NCBI RefSeq assembly: GCF_030291075.1
Contig: NZ_CP127407.1
Coordinates: 62,001-126,000, forward strand
Direction of reading: 5' to 3'
DNA: 64,000 nt
Source of the DNA: Stenotrophomonas sp. 57
Lineage (GTDB): Bacteria; Pseudomonadota; Gammaproteobacteria; Xanthomonadales; Xanthomonadaceae
Under the pieces are notes generated by a model. It ran no database searches and was not told the DNA's origin. It was given only the letters and a program-made list of their open reading frames with translations. Positions 6,852 through 15,980 of this stretch are shown here, in pieces (within the stretch, counting starts at the first letter, position 1; every line of letters begins with the position of its first letter). The translations under genes and the position numbers were made by a program.

Positions 6852-8828
6852 ATGCACGGTCTCAATCCCCCCCAAGCCGCCGCCGTCCTCCATATCGAAG
6901 GCCCCCTGCTGGTGCTGGCCGGTGCGGGCAGCGGCAAGACGCGCGTGATCGTGGAGAAGATCGCCCACCTGATCGGCTGTGGTCGCTATCCGGCCCGCCG
7001 TATCGCGGCGATCACCTTCACCAACAAGTCGGCCAAGGAAATGCGCGAGCGCGTGGCCAAGCGCCTGCGCGAGCAGGATGCCGACGAGGTGACCATCTGC
7101 ACCTTCCACGCCCTGGGCCTGAAGTTCCTGCAGATCGAACACGCCGCCGTCGGCCTGAAGCGCGGCTTCTCGATCTTCGATGCCGATGATGCCGCTGCGC
7201 AGATCAAGGACCTGATGTCCGGGGCCAAGCCCGACGACATCGAGGACATGAAGAACCTGGTGTCGCGCGCGAAGAACGCCGGCCTGTCGCCCGAACAGGC
7301 GATGGCCGCCGCGCGCAGCAACCGCGAGAAGGAAGCGGCCAGCGTCTACGAGCGCTACCAGCTGCGCTTGACCGCGTTCAACGCCGTCGACTTCGATGAC
7401 CTGATCCGTTTGCCGGTGCAGATCCTGGAAGAAAACCCGGAGATCGCGCTCGCCTGGCGCGAGCGCATCGGCTACCTGCTGGTGGACGAATGCCAGGACA
7501 CCAACGACGCGCAGTACCGCCTGCTCAAGCAGCTGGCCGGTGAGAAGGGCAACTTCACCTGCGTGGGCGATGACGATCAGTCGATCTACGCCTGGCGTGG
7601 TGCCAACCCGGAAAACCTGCAGCAGATGGGGCGTGACTACCCCGCGCTGGAAATCATCAAACTGGAGCAGAACTACCGCTGCTCCAACCGCGTGCTGCGC
7701 GCGGCCAATGCGCTGATTGCCAACAACCCGCACGAGCATCTGAAGAAGCTGTGGAGCGACCAGGCTGACGGTGAGCGCATCCGCGTGTGGGAGTGCCGCA
7801 ACAGTGAGCACGAAGCGGAAAAGGTGGCCGCCGAAATCGCCTTCGTGGCGCAGTCGCGCAACGTGCCGTGGAGTGATTTCTGCATCCTGTTCCGTGGCAA
7901 CTTCCAGTCGCGCCCGCTGGAAAAGGCGATGCAGCTGCTGCGCATTCCCTACCACCTGACCGGCGGCACCATGTTCCTGGAACGCCAGGAAGTGAAGGAC
8001 ACGCTGGCCTGGCTGCGTCTGCTGGTGAACCCGGACGACGACACCGCGTTCATGCGGGCGGTGCAGTCGCCCAAGCGCGATGTGGGTGCCGGTACGCTGG
8101 CCAGGCTGGCCGAGCTGGCGCAGGAAAAGGACATGCCGATGGCGCATGTGGCCGAGACCATCGGCGCCCTGCAGCAGTTGCCGCCGCGCGCGGCCAACAG
8201 CCTGGCGCGCTTCACCGACATCCTGCGCGACCTGCGGGCGCAGATGCGCCAGGTGACCTCCGGCGACATGATCCGCAAGGTGGCCAAGGAATCGGGCCTG
8301 CTCAGCGAACTGCGCCAGCAGGCCAAGGAAGAGGCCAGCTACCAGCGCCGCGCCAACAACATCGAGGAGCTGGCGCAGTGGTTCGAGGGCGGCCCGCGCG
8401 GCGCCACCGCCGCCGACCTGGCCGGGCAGCTGGCGCTGCTGTCGCGCAGCGACAAGGACGAGGGCGGCAACCAGGTGCGCATGATGACCCTGCACGCCTC
8501 CAAGGGCCTGGAGTTCCCGTACGTGTTCATCGTCGGCTGCGAGGACGGCGTGCTGCCGCACCAGGTCAGCCTGGATGAGGGCAACCTGCAGGAAGAGCGG
8601 CGCCTGCTGTACGTCGGCATCACCCGCGCCAAGATCCAGCTGTGGATGAGTTACAGCAAGCTCACCCGCAAGTTCGGCGAGCATGTGCGGTTGAAGCCAA
8701 GCCGGTTCTTCGAGGAGATTCCGGCCGAGGAGATCCAGCGCGATGGCGCGGACCCGGTGGCGGATGCAGCGCGGAAGAAGGAGCGCGCTAGCGCGGGCTT
8801 GGCCGCCATCGAAGCGCTGTTTGATTGA
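6852..8828 (+). CDS. rep: ATP-dependent DNA helicase Rep (UvrD/Rep superfamily I)
   Basis: 658 residues from the ATG at 6852 (MHGLNPPQAAAV). A 3'-5' helicase that helps replication forks pass bound protein. Motifs read in order: Walker A GAGSGKT, ITFTNKSAKEM (Ia), TFHALGL, LLVDECQDTN (II), VGDDDQSIYAWRGA (III), LEQNYRC (IV), TLHASKGLEF (V) and RRLLYVGITRA (VI). Length and the early HGLNPPQ suit Rep better than UvrD, which is usually over 700 residues. The open frame continues 12 codons upstream of this ATG into promoter-like sequence. Confidence 0.93.
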   Translation: MHGLNPPQAAAVLHIEGPLLVLAGAGSGKTRVIVEKIAHLIGCGRYPARRIAAITFTNKSAKEMRERVAKRLREQDADEVTICTFHALGLKFLQIEHAAVGLKRGFSIFDADDAAAQIKDLMSGAKPDDIEDMKNLVSRAKNAGLSPEQAMAAARSNREKEAASVYERYQLRLTAFNAVDFDDLIRLPVQILEENPEIALAWRERIGYLLVDECQDTNDAQYRLLKQLAGEKGNFTCVGDDDQSIYAWRGANPENLQQMGRDYPALEIIKLEQNYRCSNRVLRAANALIANNPHEHLKKLWSDQADGERIRVWECRNSEHEAEKVAAEIAFVAQSRNVPWSDFCILFRGNFQSRPLEKAMQLLRIPYHLTGGTMFLERQEVKDTLAWLRLLVNPDDDTAFMRAVQSPKRDVGAGTLARLAELAQEKDMPMAHVAETIGALQQLPPRAANSLARFTDILRDLRAQMRQVTSGDMIRKVAKESGLLSELRQQAKEEASYQRRANNIEELAQWFEGGPRGATAADLAGQLALLSRSDKDEGGNQVRMMTLHASKGLEFPYVFIVGCEDGVLPHQVSLDEGNLQEERRLLYVGITRAKIQLWMSYSKLTRKFGEHVRLKPSRFFEEIPAEEIQRDGADPVADAARKKERASAGLAAIEALFD

Positions 8829-8841
8829 GCGGAGCGCAGCT

Positions 8842-8907
8842 GTAGAGCCGAGCCCATGCTCGGCTTGCGCATCGACGGATCAGCCGAGCATGGGCTCGGC
8901 TCTACAA
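8842..8907. repeat. Inverted pair of SMAG units (GTAGAGCCGAGC type)
   Basis: GTAGAGCCGAGCCCATGCTC near 8843 is repeated inverted, ending near 8906. It lies just after rep and about 30 nt before the acetyltransferase start, so it could influence the rep 3' end or the next gene's leader. Confidence 0.8.
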
Positions 8908-8934
8908 TCGGCCTATCCCAGCGGAGCTCCGCGC

Positions 8935-9462
8935 ATGCATCCCATCGAAAGCGAACGCCTGCGGCTGCGCCGCATCGAGCCGGACCGCGACGCGGCGCCG
9001 ATGCTGGCCCTGCTCAACGATCCCGGCTTCCTGCGCTTCATCGGTGACCGCAACGTGCGCAGCGAGGAACAGGCGCGCGAGTACATCGCGCTGCGGGTGC
9101 TGCACAGCTATGCGCTGAACGGGTACGGCATGTACGCGATCGAGCGGCTCGCCGATGGCGCGTGGCTGGGCAACGCCGGCCTGGTGCGGCGTGATGGCCT
9201 GCCGGGGCCGGATATCGGTTATGCGGTGCTGTCCGAATTCGCGGGGCAGGGCTATGCCGGTGAGGCGGCGCGGGCGGTGTTCGCGCATGCGCGCGGAGCG
9301 CTGGGCCTGCACGACCTGTATGGCATCACCGACCTGGACAATGTGGCATCCGGGAGGATCCTGCTGGGGCTGGGCATGCAGGCGCGCGGGGTGATCCAGC
9401 TGCCGGGCGTGGAGAGTGCGAGCCGCCTGTATGCCACGCCGGGGGCGGCAGAGGTCGGGTAG
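8935..9462 (+). CDS. GNAT-family N-acetyltransferase (RimJ/RimL-like)
   Basis: 175 residues from the ATG at 8935 (MHPIESERLRLRRIEP), with GGAG upstream. The fold is read from the N-terminal strand ESERLRLR, the strand-4 region DIGYAVLSEF, the acetyl-CoA loop GQGYAGEA, and ITDLDNVASGRILLGLGM near the end, as in acetyltransferases of the RimJ/RimL branch. The substrate is unknown. The TAG stop at 9460-9462 lies within the GTAG head of a SMAG palindrome (9459-9481), so the repeat supplies the stop codon. Confidence 0.85.
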   Translation: MHPIESERLRLRRIEPDRDAAPMLALLNDPGFLRFIGDRNVRSEEQAREYIALRVLHSYALNGYGMYAIERLADGAWLGNAGLVRRDGLPGPDIGYAVLSEFAGQGYAGEAARAVFAHARGALGLHDLYGITDLDNVASGRILLGLGMQARGVIQLPGVESASRLYATPGAAEVG

Positions 9463-9481
9463 TGCCGGCTGCTGGCCGGCA
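9459..9481 (+). repeat. SMAG palindrome overlapping a stop codon
   Basis: A 23-nt unit starting GTAGTGCCGGCTGCTGGCCG. Its T-A-G at 9460-9462 is the acetyltransferase stop. A unit of the same subtype is at 30896-30918. Confidence 0.85.
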
Positions 9482-9496
9482 ACCCGAGGTGGCGTT

Positions 9497-9529
9497 GGGG
9501 TCAGAGCCCGCGGTGCGGGATCCGACCCC
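9497..9529. terminator. GGGGTC-type hairpin between convergent genes
   Basis: GGGGTCAGAGCCCGC pairs with GCGGGATCCGACCCC around loop GGT with few mismatches. It lies midway between the ends of the acetyltransferase (+) and yceH-like (-) genes and may serve both. Related hairpins are at 12274-12316 and 42410-42449. Confidence 0.5.
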
Positions 9530-9545
9530 GGTCGGCACCCACCCT

Positions 9546-10196
9546 TCAGCCGCGCAGTTCGGCCAGCTGTGCCTGCAGCTCGGCCACCGCCGCTTCCAGC
9601 TGGGCCACGCGCTCGGCCAGGCCCGGGTCGGCCGCGTCGCTGCCACCACCGCTGCTGGCGTACTTCGCGGCCAGCGCCGCGCCGTCCACTTCGCCGCACA
9701 ACAGGTGCATGTAGCGGTCTTCGCGCTGGCCGCTGGCGCGCGGCAGCACCACCAGCAGCGCGCGCTGCTGCAGGCGCTCGATGGCATGGCGGGCTTCGTC
9801 GGTGTCAGCGAAGCGGTGCAGGCGCTCGCTGCGCGAGACCAGCTCACCCAAGGTCTGCGGCCCACGCAGCAGCAGCATCGCCAGCAGCACGGTCTGCTGC
9901 CGGGTCAGGTCCAGCGCAGCCTGCAGGCGGTGCTCGTAGCGGTCCGCGCGCGAGGAGAAATGCTGGCGGGCCAGGCCCAGCGTCTCCAGCTGACGCAGCG
10001 CATGCTGCACGCTGCCGGCATCAACGTTCATCACCGGCTCGCGGGCGGTCTTCTGGTTGGCGGCCGACTGCGCCGCATTGACCGTCAGCGGGTAGGTGTC
10101 CGGGGTGGTCGCCTCCTTTTCCACCAGGCAGCCCAGCAGGCGGGCCTGCACGGCGTCGAGCAGGGGGACGTCGGGGGTCTGGCTGGAATCGGTCAT
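9546..10196 (-). CDS. YceH-family protein (UPF0502/DUF480)
   Basis: 216 residues. The N-terminal signature [20 protein letters not shown] and the following [10 protein letters not shown] identify the DUF480/YceH family, which folds as two winged-helix domains; its function is not established. The C-terminus ([20 protein letters not shown]) is a predicted coiled coil. CGGAGG stands before the ATG at 10196. It is divergent from the acid phosphatase gene, with a 101-bp shared promoter region. Confidence 0.9.
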   Translation of the reverse strand: MTDSSQTPDVPLLDAVQARLLGCLVEKEATTPDTYPLTVNAAQSAANQKTAREPVMNVDAGSVQHALRQLETLGLARQHFSSRADRYEHRLQAALDLTRQQTVLLAMLLLRGPQTLGELVSRSERLHRFADTDEARHAIERLQQRALLVVLPRASGQREDRYMHLLCGEVDGAALAAKYASSGGGSDAADPGLAERVAQLEAAVAELQAQLAELRG

Positions 10197-10297
10197 GGCG
10201 GCCTCCGGAAGGGCAACGGGTCAACCGCCAAGGATAGCCGTCCCGGCGGCGGCTTTGCCGGTAAAATGCGCCGGTATATCTGATTGCCGGTGAATCC

Positions 10298-11218
10298 ATG
10301 CGTCGTCCCGTTTCCCTGTCCCTGACCCTGCTCGCCACCGCGGCGCTGGGCCTGTCCGCCTGCAAGCGCGTGGATGCGCCTGCCGCTGAAGCTGCTGCCC
10401 CGGAGGCCCCGGCCGCCGCCAAGGCCGATGGCGCGCTCGATGCCACCGCCAACGACAACCTCAACGCGGTGCTGTGGATGCAGCGCGCGCAGGAATACAA
10501 GGCGATCACGGAGCAGACCTACCGCGCTGCCGCCGACCGCCTCGACGCGGCGCTGAAGGAAGCCCATTGGGACGCCCTGGTGCCGGAAGAGCGTGGCAAC
10601 GAGGCCAAGGGCCTGAAGCCGGCCGTGGTGCTGGACGTGGACGAGACCGTGCTGGACAACTCGCCCTATCAGGCGCGCCTGGTGCGCGATGGCAAGGAGT
10701 ACGACGAGCTGAGCTGGGACCAGTGGGTGGCCGAAAAGAAGGCCAAGGCGATCCCGGGCGTGGTTGATTTCGCCAAGTCCGCCAACGCCAAGGGCGTGAC
10801 CCTGCTGTACATCTCCAACCGCGCCGTGCACCTGAAGGACGCGACCCTGGCCAACCTGCGCGAGCAGGGCCTGCCGGTGGCCGATGACAGCGTGTTCCTG
10901 GGCCTGGGCACCGTGGTCGAAGGCTGCGAGCAGGCCGGCAGCGAAAAGAACTGCCGCCGCCGCCTGGCCGGGCAGAAGTACCGCGTGCTGATGCAGTTCG
11001 GCGACCAGCTGGGCGACTTCGTGGAAGTGACCGCCAACACCAACGAGGGCCGTGACGCCCTGCTGCAGCAGTACCACGACTGGTTCGGCGAACGCTGGTG
11101 GATGTTGCCGAACCCGACCTACGGCGGCTTTGAGCCGGCCCAGTTCAACAACGATTACAGCCAGTCGCGCCAGGCCCGCCACGATGCCAAGCGCGCTGCC
11201 CTGGACTACGCACCGTGA
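10298..11218 (+). CDS. HAD-family class B-like acid phosphatase lipoprotein (e(P4) type)
   Basis: 306 residues. A signal peptide ends in the lipobox LSAC, so the protein should be membrane-anchored on the periplasmic side. The HAD nucleophile motif is [12 protein letters not shown], the Ser motif is LYISNR, and later acidic residues lie in QFGDQLGDF. This matches 5'-nucleotidase/acid phosphatases of the lipoprotein e(P4) type, which dephosphorylate nucleotides such as NMN. The linker after the lipid Cys is Ala/Pro rich. The stop overlaps the pyrF start, so the two are probably co-translated; both act on nucleotides, but a shared role is only inference. Confidence 0.9.
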   Translation: MRRPVSLSLTLLATAALGLSACKRVDAPAAEAAAPEAPAAAKADGALDATANDNLNAVLWMQRAQEYKAITEQTYRAAADRLDAALKEAHWDALVPEERGNEAKGLKPAVVLDVDETVLDNSPYQARLVRDGKEYDELSWDQWVAEKKAKAIPGVVDFAKSANAKGVTLLYISNRAVHLKDATLANLREQGLPVADDSVFLGLGTVVEGCEQAGSEKNCRRRLAGQKYRVLMQFGDQLGDFVEVTANTNEGRDALLQQYHDWFGERWWMLPNPTYGGFEPAQFNNDYSQSRQARHDAKRAALDYAP

Positions 11219-11940
11219 GCCGCGCGCCGCTGCCGCTGCGCGATGACGAGCGCCTGATCTTCGCGCTGGACGTGCCTGACCGCGTGCGGGCGCTTGAGTG
11301 GGTCGATCGTCTCGGCGACAGCGTGGCGTTCTACAAGATCGGCATGGAACTGCTCGCCTCCGGCGAGTATTTCCAGGTGCTGGACGAGCTGGCCCGCCGC
11401 GACAAGCGCGTGTTCGTCGACCTGAAGTTCTTCGACATCCCGGCCACCGCCGCGGCGGTGATCAAGCGCCTGTCGCAGTGGCCGGTCAGCTACGCCACCA
11501 TCCATGGTTGGCACCCGGCGATGATGGAGGCCTGCGCGGCCGCCAACAGCGGCGACATGCGCCTGCTGGCGGTGACCGTGCTCACCTCGATGGGACGCCC
11601 GGACCTGGCGCAGATGGGCATCGACCGCGAACCGGTGGACGTGGTGGTCGAGCGCGCGCTGGCCGCCCAGGCCGCCGGCATCGATGGCGTGATCGCCTCG
11701 GGCCAGGAAGCCGGTCCGATCCGCGCCGCCACCGGCGCCGGATTCTCGATCGTCTGCCCGGGCATCCGCCCGGGGGGGCCGGTCGGCGATGACCAGAAGC
11801 GTACCGTCGGCGTGGCCCAGGCCTTCGCCGATGGCGCCGATGCCATCGTGGTCGGCCGCCCGATCCGCCTGGCGGCCGATCCGCAGGCCGCCGCACGGGC
11901 GATCCAGCAGGAAATCGCGTCGGCGCTGGCTGCGCGCTGA
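11215..11940 (+). CDS. pyrF: Orotidine 5'-phosphate decarboxylase
   Basis: 241 residues. Last step of UMP synthesis: OMP to UMP plus CO2. The TIM-barrel motifs are [18 protein letters not shown], the catalytic [11 protein letters not shown] (Asp-Lys-x-x-Asp), and VCPGIRP with VGRPI for phosphate binding. It starts at a GTG overlapping the preceding stop (GTGA at 11215-11218), and the residues after it fit the family start. Confidence 0.95.
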   Translation: MSRAPLPLRDDERLIFALDVPDRVRALEWVDRLGDSVAFYKIGMELLASGEYFQVLDELARRDKRVFVDLKFFDIPATAAAVIKRLSQWPVSYATIHGWHPAMMEACAAANSGDMRLLAVTVLTSMGRPDLAQMGIDREPVDVVVERALAAQAAGIDGVIASGQEAGPIRAATGAGFSIVCPGIRPGGPVGDDQKRTVGVAQAFADGADAIVVGRPIRLAADPQAAARAIQQEIASALAAR

Positions 11941-12063
11941 GATTCCGCGGCCAGGGCTGCGGGCTTGGACGCCATCCTGCCCCGCGCAGGGTGGCGTTTC
12001 TGCATCTGCCAGGCAGTGGTTGTGCCCGAATCGCCGCAAAACCCGCCGTAGATTTCATGGGGC

Positions 12064-12107
12064 TGTGATGTTGGAAATCACATTCCAATAAAATCAATGA
12101 TTTATTG
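12064..12107. promoter_or_regulatory. AT-rich island with overlapping palindromes
   Basis: In otherwise GC-rich DNA this short tract holds TTGGAAATCACATTCCAA (12071-12088, perfect 6-bp arms) overlapping CAATAAAATCA/ATGATTTATTG (12086-12107). It also contains TGTGA...TCACA (12064-12082) with a 9-nt spacer, too long for a standard CRP/Clp site. It looks like a promoter with operators for the transcript proposed at 12120-12255. The stretch 11941-12063, between pyrF and this tract, shows nothing I can name. Confidence 0.4.
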
Positions 12108-12119
12108 CGGTCTACGTAA

Positions 12120-12255
12120 AGTGTTGCCTTAAGTTGAAGCGCAGCGTAGGATCGCCGCCATCCGGTCCTCGGACCGGACATGTGCCACAACACTGTCCAC
12201 CGGCCTCGCGCCGGCTTGAAGAGCCTGTGATCCTCGTGATCCCGGCTCTTTTTTT
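12120..12255 (+). ncRNA. Candidate small RNA with intrinsic terminator
   Basis: There is no reading frame of quality, yet the stretch carries three successive stems: CCGGTCC/GGACCGG near 12162-12176, CCGGC/GCCGG near 12200-12214, and a terminator AAGAGCC/GGCTCTT (12219-12250) followed by seven Ts counting the stem end. An AT-rich palindromic tract lies just upstream. It may instead be an attenuated leader of the lipoprotein gene at 12389. The 5' end is a guess, and I do not recognise the RNA family. Confidence 0.35.
12219..12255 (+). terminator. Rho-independent terminator
   Basis: AAGAGCC (12219-12225) pairs with GGCTCTT (12244-12250), with a smaller GATC/GATC stem inside and a T-run to 12255. 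This is the clearest intrinsic terminator in the window. Confidence 0.75.
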
Positions 12256-12273
12256 ATGCGCGGGCCACGGTCC

Positions 12274-12316
12274 GGGGTCAGATCCCTTCTGCCAAGGGCA
12301 GAAGGGATCTGACCCC
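12274..12316. repeat. 20-bp perfect GGGGTCAGATCCC hairpin
   Basis: GGGGTCAGATCCCTTCTGCC at 12274-12293 is exactly complementary to 12297-12316, with a 3-nt loop. It lies in the leader of the lipoprotein gene at 12389 and belongs to the GGGGTC family also seen at 9497 and 42410. Confidence 0.75.
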
Positions 12317-12388
12317 AAGTTGCCCCCCGGCTTGCCGCTGTCACGTCGCAGGCCGCAAGATGCGGACCGGTCCGGGGAGTCCGAGTGC

Positions 12389-13342
12389 ATGAGCGTAGCG
12401 GTGCGAGGAAGGTCTGCGCGTGGGTGGGGGCTGGCAGCCATGCTGCTGCTGGCGGTGGCTGCGTGCCGTGATTCAGCCGACGATCCGGCCAAGCCGGCAG
12501 CCGAGCCGGTCGCGGCGGTGCAGGCGATGGCGCTGCGCCTGGCCGAGGACGATCTGGTCGGCTACGCAAAGCTGTCGGTGCCGCCGAGCCAGTACCCGCG
12601 CCTGCAACAGGCCTGGACCGAAGGCCACAGCCAATGGCCGCTGACCGAACTGCCGCTGGGCGACCAGCTGCTGCCGATGCTGGCCGCACTGCGCAAACCC
12701 AATGCCAGCGCCGAACTGCAGCGCAGCTTCGATCGCCAGCTGGCCGGACAGGCCGGCGCCGTTCGCCAAGCCGCACAGTCGATGGGCAACTTCGGGGTGC
12801 AGTACCTGCGCCATCAGAAGGGCTACACACCGGGCCAGCAGGCGCATTACATCGCCCTCGTCGAAACCCTCGCCAGCTGGGCGCAGGGCGCACCCATCAG
12901 CGACCGTGCGCGTGCCCGCAGCACCATCGTTGCGCTGGTCGGCGCCGCCGGCAAGGTCGGCTTCGATGACGAGGCCGGCCTGCAGGCCGCGGGCATGGAA
13001 GGCAGCCTGGAGCAGCTGGCGCCATTCATCCACACCCTCAAGGCGGTGCTGGGCAGCTACGGGTTGGGCGTGGACGACGCCTTGCGCAGCGTGCGCGGAG
13101 AACTGCTGTCGGTGGAAGGCGACAACGCGCTGGTGCGCCTGCGTTACGACCTCGCCGGCCGTGAAATGAGCCTGCAGCTGCCGCTGAGCCGGCGCGAAGG
13201 CCACTGGTACCTGACCCGCACCCTGGCCGACACCGATGCGCTGCTGCGCAAGGCCGACGCGGCCCGCGCCGCAGCGGTCCCCGCCCCGGTTGAAGCCCCC
13301 GCCGAGGGTGGGGAAGCGGCAACGCCACCGCCTAAGCCATAA
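12389..13342 (+). CDS. Lipoprotein of unknown function, coupled to plsB
   Basis: 317 residues from the ATG at 12389, with GGGGAG about 9 nt before it. The leader ends in the lipobox LAVAAC, so a lipoprotein is expected. The rest is helical and rich in Ala, Gln and Leu, with no domain I recognise; the tail is Pro/Ala rich. Its TAA overlaps the plsB ATG by one base (TAATG), which suggests tight translational coupling. An envelope role near phospholipid synthesis is only inference from that coupling. Confidence 0.75.
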   Translation: MSVAVRGRSARGWGLAAMLLLAVAACRDSADDPAKPAAEPVAAVQAMALRLAEDDLVGYAKLSVPPSQYPRLQQAWTEGHSQWPLTELPLGDQLLPMLAALRKPNASAELQRSFDRQLAGQAGAVRQAAQSMGNFGVQYLRHQKGYTPGQQAHYIALVETLASWAQGAPISDRARARSTIVALVGAAGKVGFDDEAGLQAAGMEGSLEQLAPFIHTLKAVLGSYGLGVDDALRSVRGELLSVEGDNALVRLRYDLAGREMSLQLPLSRREGHWYLTRTLADTDALLRKADAARAAAVPAPVEAPAEGGEAATPPPKP

Positions 13343-15978
13343 TGGCGCCGATGTCGAAACAGAACCCGCTGCCGTTCCCCGGCGAAGAATCCCAGTCGAC
13401 GCCCGCCGATGCGGTGCCGGCGTCCCCCTCGACCGGTACCGGCCCGAACCCGGTACCGCCGCCCGCGCATGCGCGTCCGGCCGGACGCCGCCCGCTGTGG
13501 GCACGGTTGCTGGGCCGCCTGGTCGAGCCGTGGCTGTCGCTGAAGATCGAACCGGAAGACCCGGGCCAGTACAACGATGGCCGCCCGGTCATGTACGTGC
13601 TGGAAGACTACGGCCTGTCCAACGCGCTCATCCTGGACAAGGCCTGCCGCCAGGCCGGCCTGCCGTCGCCGCTGGTGCCGCTGGCCGGTGACCCGACCGG
13701 CCGCAAGCGCGCCTACCTGGCGCTGTCGCGGCGCAGCTCCAGCAACTCGCTGATTCCCGAGCAGCGCGGCGCCAAGACCCACTCCGATTCGCTGGCCAAG
13801 GTCCTGCAGGCGCATCGCGTGCGCGATGACCTGGACGTGCACCTGGTGCCGGTGTCGATCTTCGTCGGCCGCGCGCCGGACAAGCAGAGCGGCTGGTTCG
13901 CGGTGCTGTTCTCGGAAAACTGGGCACTGGTCGGCCGCTTCCGCCGCCTGCTGGCGGTGCTGCTCAATGGCCGCAGCACCATCGTCCGCTTCGCGCCGCC
14001 GATCTCGCTGCGTTCCATCATCGACGAGGGCCTGGAGCCGGAACGCACGGTGCGCAAGCTGCAGCGCGTGCTGCGTACCCATTTCCGCCGCATCCGTGAA
14101 TCGGTGATCGGTCCTGACCTGTCGACCCGGCGCCTGCTGGTGGACCAGGTGCTGGCTGCCGAACCGGTACGCGAGGCGATCGCCGCGCAGGCCAAGCGCG
14201 ATAATTCGAAGCCGGCCGATGCCTGGAAGAAGGCGCACGCCTACGCCTGGGAAATCGCCGCGGACTACTCCAGCCCGGTGGTGCGTTCGGCCAGCTTCAT
14301 GCTCAGCCACGTGTGGAACCGCATCTATGCGGGCGTGCTGGTGCACCACCTGGACAAGTTCAAGGCCGCCGCGCCGGGCCACGAAGTGGTGTACGTGCCC
14401 AGCCACCGCAGCCACATGGACTACCTGCTGCTGTCCTACCTGCTGTACGACCGTGGCATCGTGCCGCCGCACATCGTGGCCGGCATCAACCTGAACCTGC
14501 CGGTGGTCGGTACCCTGCTGCGCAAGGGCGGTGCGTTCTTCATCCGCCGCTCGATCCGCGGCAACGCGCTGTACTCGGCCGTGCTCAGTGAGTACGTCGC
14601 GCAGCTGGTGGCCGGTGGCTACTCGCTGGAATACTTCGTCGAAGGTGGCCGTTCGCGCACCGGGCGCCTGCTGCAGCCCAAGGGCGGCATGATCTCGATG
14701 ACCCTGCGCGCGTTCCTGCGCCAGCCGCGCAAGCCGGTGCTGTTCCAGCCGATCTACATCGGCTACGAGAAGCTGATGGAAGGCGGCAGCTACCTGGACG
14801 AACTGTCCGGCCGGCCGAAGGAGAAGGAATCGATCTGGTCGCTGCTGTGGGGCATCCCCAAGGTGCTCAAGCAGAACTACGGCCAGGTGGTGGTGAACTT
14901 CGGCGAGCCGATCGCGCTGAACGACGTGCTGGCCGAGAAGGCCCCGGAGTGGAAGGGCGAGGCGGTGTCCGAGGACGAGAAGCCGGCGTGGCTGTCGACC
15001 ACGGTGGATACGCTGGCCGAACGCATCCAGGTGCGCATCAACGGTGCCGCCGACGTCAACCCGATCAACCTGCTGGCGCTGGCGCTGTTGTCCACGCCGA
15101 AGCACGCGATGGGCGAAGCCGACCTGATCGCGCAGATCGAGCTGTGCAAGACCCTGCTGGTCGAGATGCCGTATTCGGACCGGGTGACGGTGACCCCGCA
15201 TTCTCCGGAGCGGATCATCGCCCACGCCGAGGAAATCAACGTTCTCACCCGCATCAAGCATCCGCTGGGCGATGTGCTCAGCGTCAGCGGCGATACCGCG
15301 GTGCTGCTGAGCTACTTCCGCAACAACGTGCTGCACCTGTTCACTGCCTCGTCGTGGGTGGCCTGCTGCTTCCAGAACAACCGCCGCATGAGCCGCACCG
15401 GCCTGGTCCAGCTGGGCCGCACGGTGTACCCGTTCCTGCAGGCCGAGCTGTTCCTGCCGTGGAGCGAGGACGAATTCGCGCAGCGCATCGACCAGACCAT
15501 CAACGTGTTCGTGCGCGAGGGCCTGCTGCAGAACGTCAACGACGACGATGGCGGCATCCTGGCGCGCAACACCGGGCAGACCGACGAAGTGTTCCGCCTG
15601 CGTGCGATCGGGCACTCGCTGCAGCAGGCGTTCGAGCGTTACTACATCGCCATTTCGGTGCTGGTGAAGAACGGCCCGGGCGTGCTGGGTGCGGCCGAGC
15701 TGGAAAGCCTGTGCCAGCAGGCGGCGCAGCGTCTGAGCCTGCTCTATGCACCGGCCGCGCCGGAGTTCTTCGACCGCACCCTGTTCCGGGGCTTCATCCA
15801 GAAGCTGCGCGAGCTGCGCCTGGTGTGGCCGGACGAGAACAGCAAGCTGCTGTTCGACGAGCGCCTGGATGCCTGGGCCAAGGACGCAAAGTTCATCCTC
15901 GGCCGCGAACTGCGCCACACCATCGAGCGGGTCAGCCCCGAAGCGGCACGCCCGGACGAGCCTGCGCCGCAGGATTGA
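13342..15978 (+). CDS. plsB: Glycerol-3-phosphate 1-O-acyltransferase PlsB
   Basis: 878 residues, in the family's usual size range plus a Pro-rich N-terminal lead. Inner-membrane enzyme that acylates sn-glycerol-3-phosphate at position 1, the first step of phospholipid synthesis. The catalytic HX4D motif is SHRSHMDYLLLSY. Other acyltransferase blocks are GAFFIRRS, YFVEGGRSRTGRLL and PIYIGYEKL. The start ATG overlaps the preceding lipoprotein stop. Confidence 0.95.
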   Translation: MAPMSKQNPLPFPGEESQSTPADAVPASPSTGTGPNPVPPPAHARPAGRRPLWARLLGRLVEPWLSLKIEPEDPGQYNDGRPVMYVLEDYGLSNALILDKACRQAGLPSPLVPLAGDPTGRKRAYLALSRRSSSNSLIPEQRGAKTHSDSLAKVLQAHRVRDDLDVHLVPVSIFVGRAPDKQSGWFAVLFSENWALVGRFRRLLAVLLNGRSTIVRFAPPISLRSIIDEGLEPERTVRKLQRVLRTHFRRIRESVIGPDLSTRRLLVDQVLAAEPVREAIAAQAKRDNSKPADAWKKAHAYAWEIAADYSSPVVRSASFMLSHVWNRIYAGVLVHHLDKFKAAAPGHEVVYVPSHRSHMDYLLLSYLLYDRGIVPPHIVAGINLNLPVVGTLLRKGGAFFIRRSIRGNALYSAVLSEYVAQLVAGGYSLEYFVEGGRSRTGRLLQPKGGMISMTLRAFLRQPRKPVLFQPIYIGYEKLMEGGSYLDELSGRPKEKESIWSLLWGIPKVLKQNYGQVVVNFGEPIALNDVLAEKAPEWKGEAVSEDEKPAWLSTTVDTLAERIQVRINGAADVNPINLLALALLSTPKHAMGEADLIAQIELCKTLLVEMPYSDRVTVTPHSPERIIAHAEEINVLTRIKHPLGDVLSVSGDTAVLLSYFRNNVLHLFTASSWVACCFQNNRRMSRTGLVQLGRTVYPFLQAELFLPWSEDEFAQRIDQTINVFVREGLLQNVNDDDGGILARNTGQTDEVFRLRAIGHSLQQAFERYYIAISVLVKNGPGVLGAAELESLCQQAAQRLSLLYAPAAPEFFDRTLFRGFIQKLRELRLVWPDENSKLLFDERLDAWAKDAKFILGRELRHTIERVSPEAARPDEPAPQD

Positions 15979-15980
15979 AG

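Noticed and set aside
5836..6948. 370-codon open frame on the plus strand through cluster A and tdk
   Set aside because: It runs through inverted repeats and then antisense to tdk; composition and lack of domains argue against coding.
12064..12107. CRP/Clp binding site
   Set aside because: TGTGA and TCACA are present but 9 nt apart instead of 6, so the standard site is not met.
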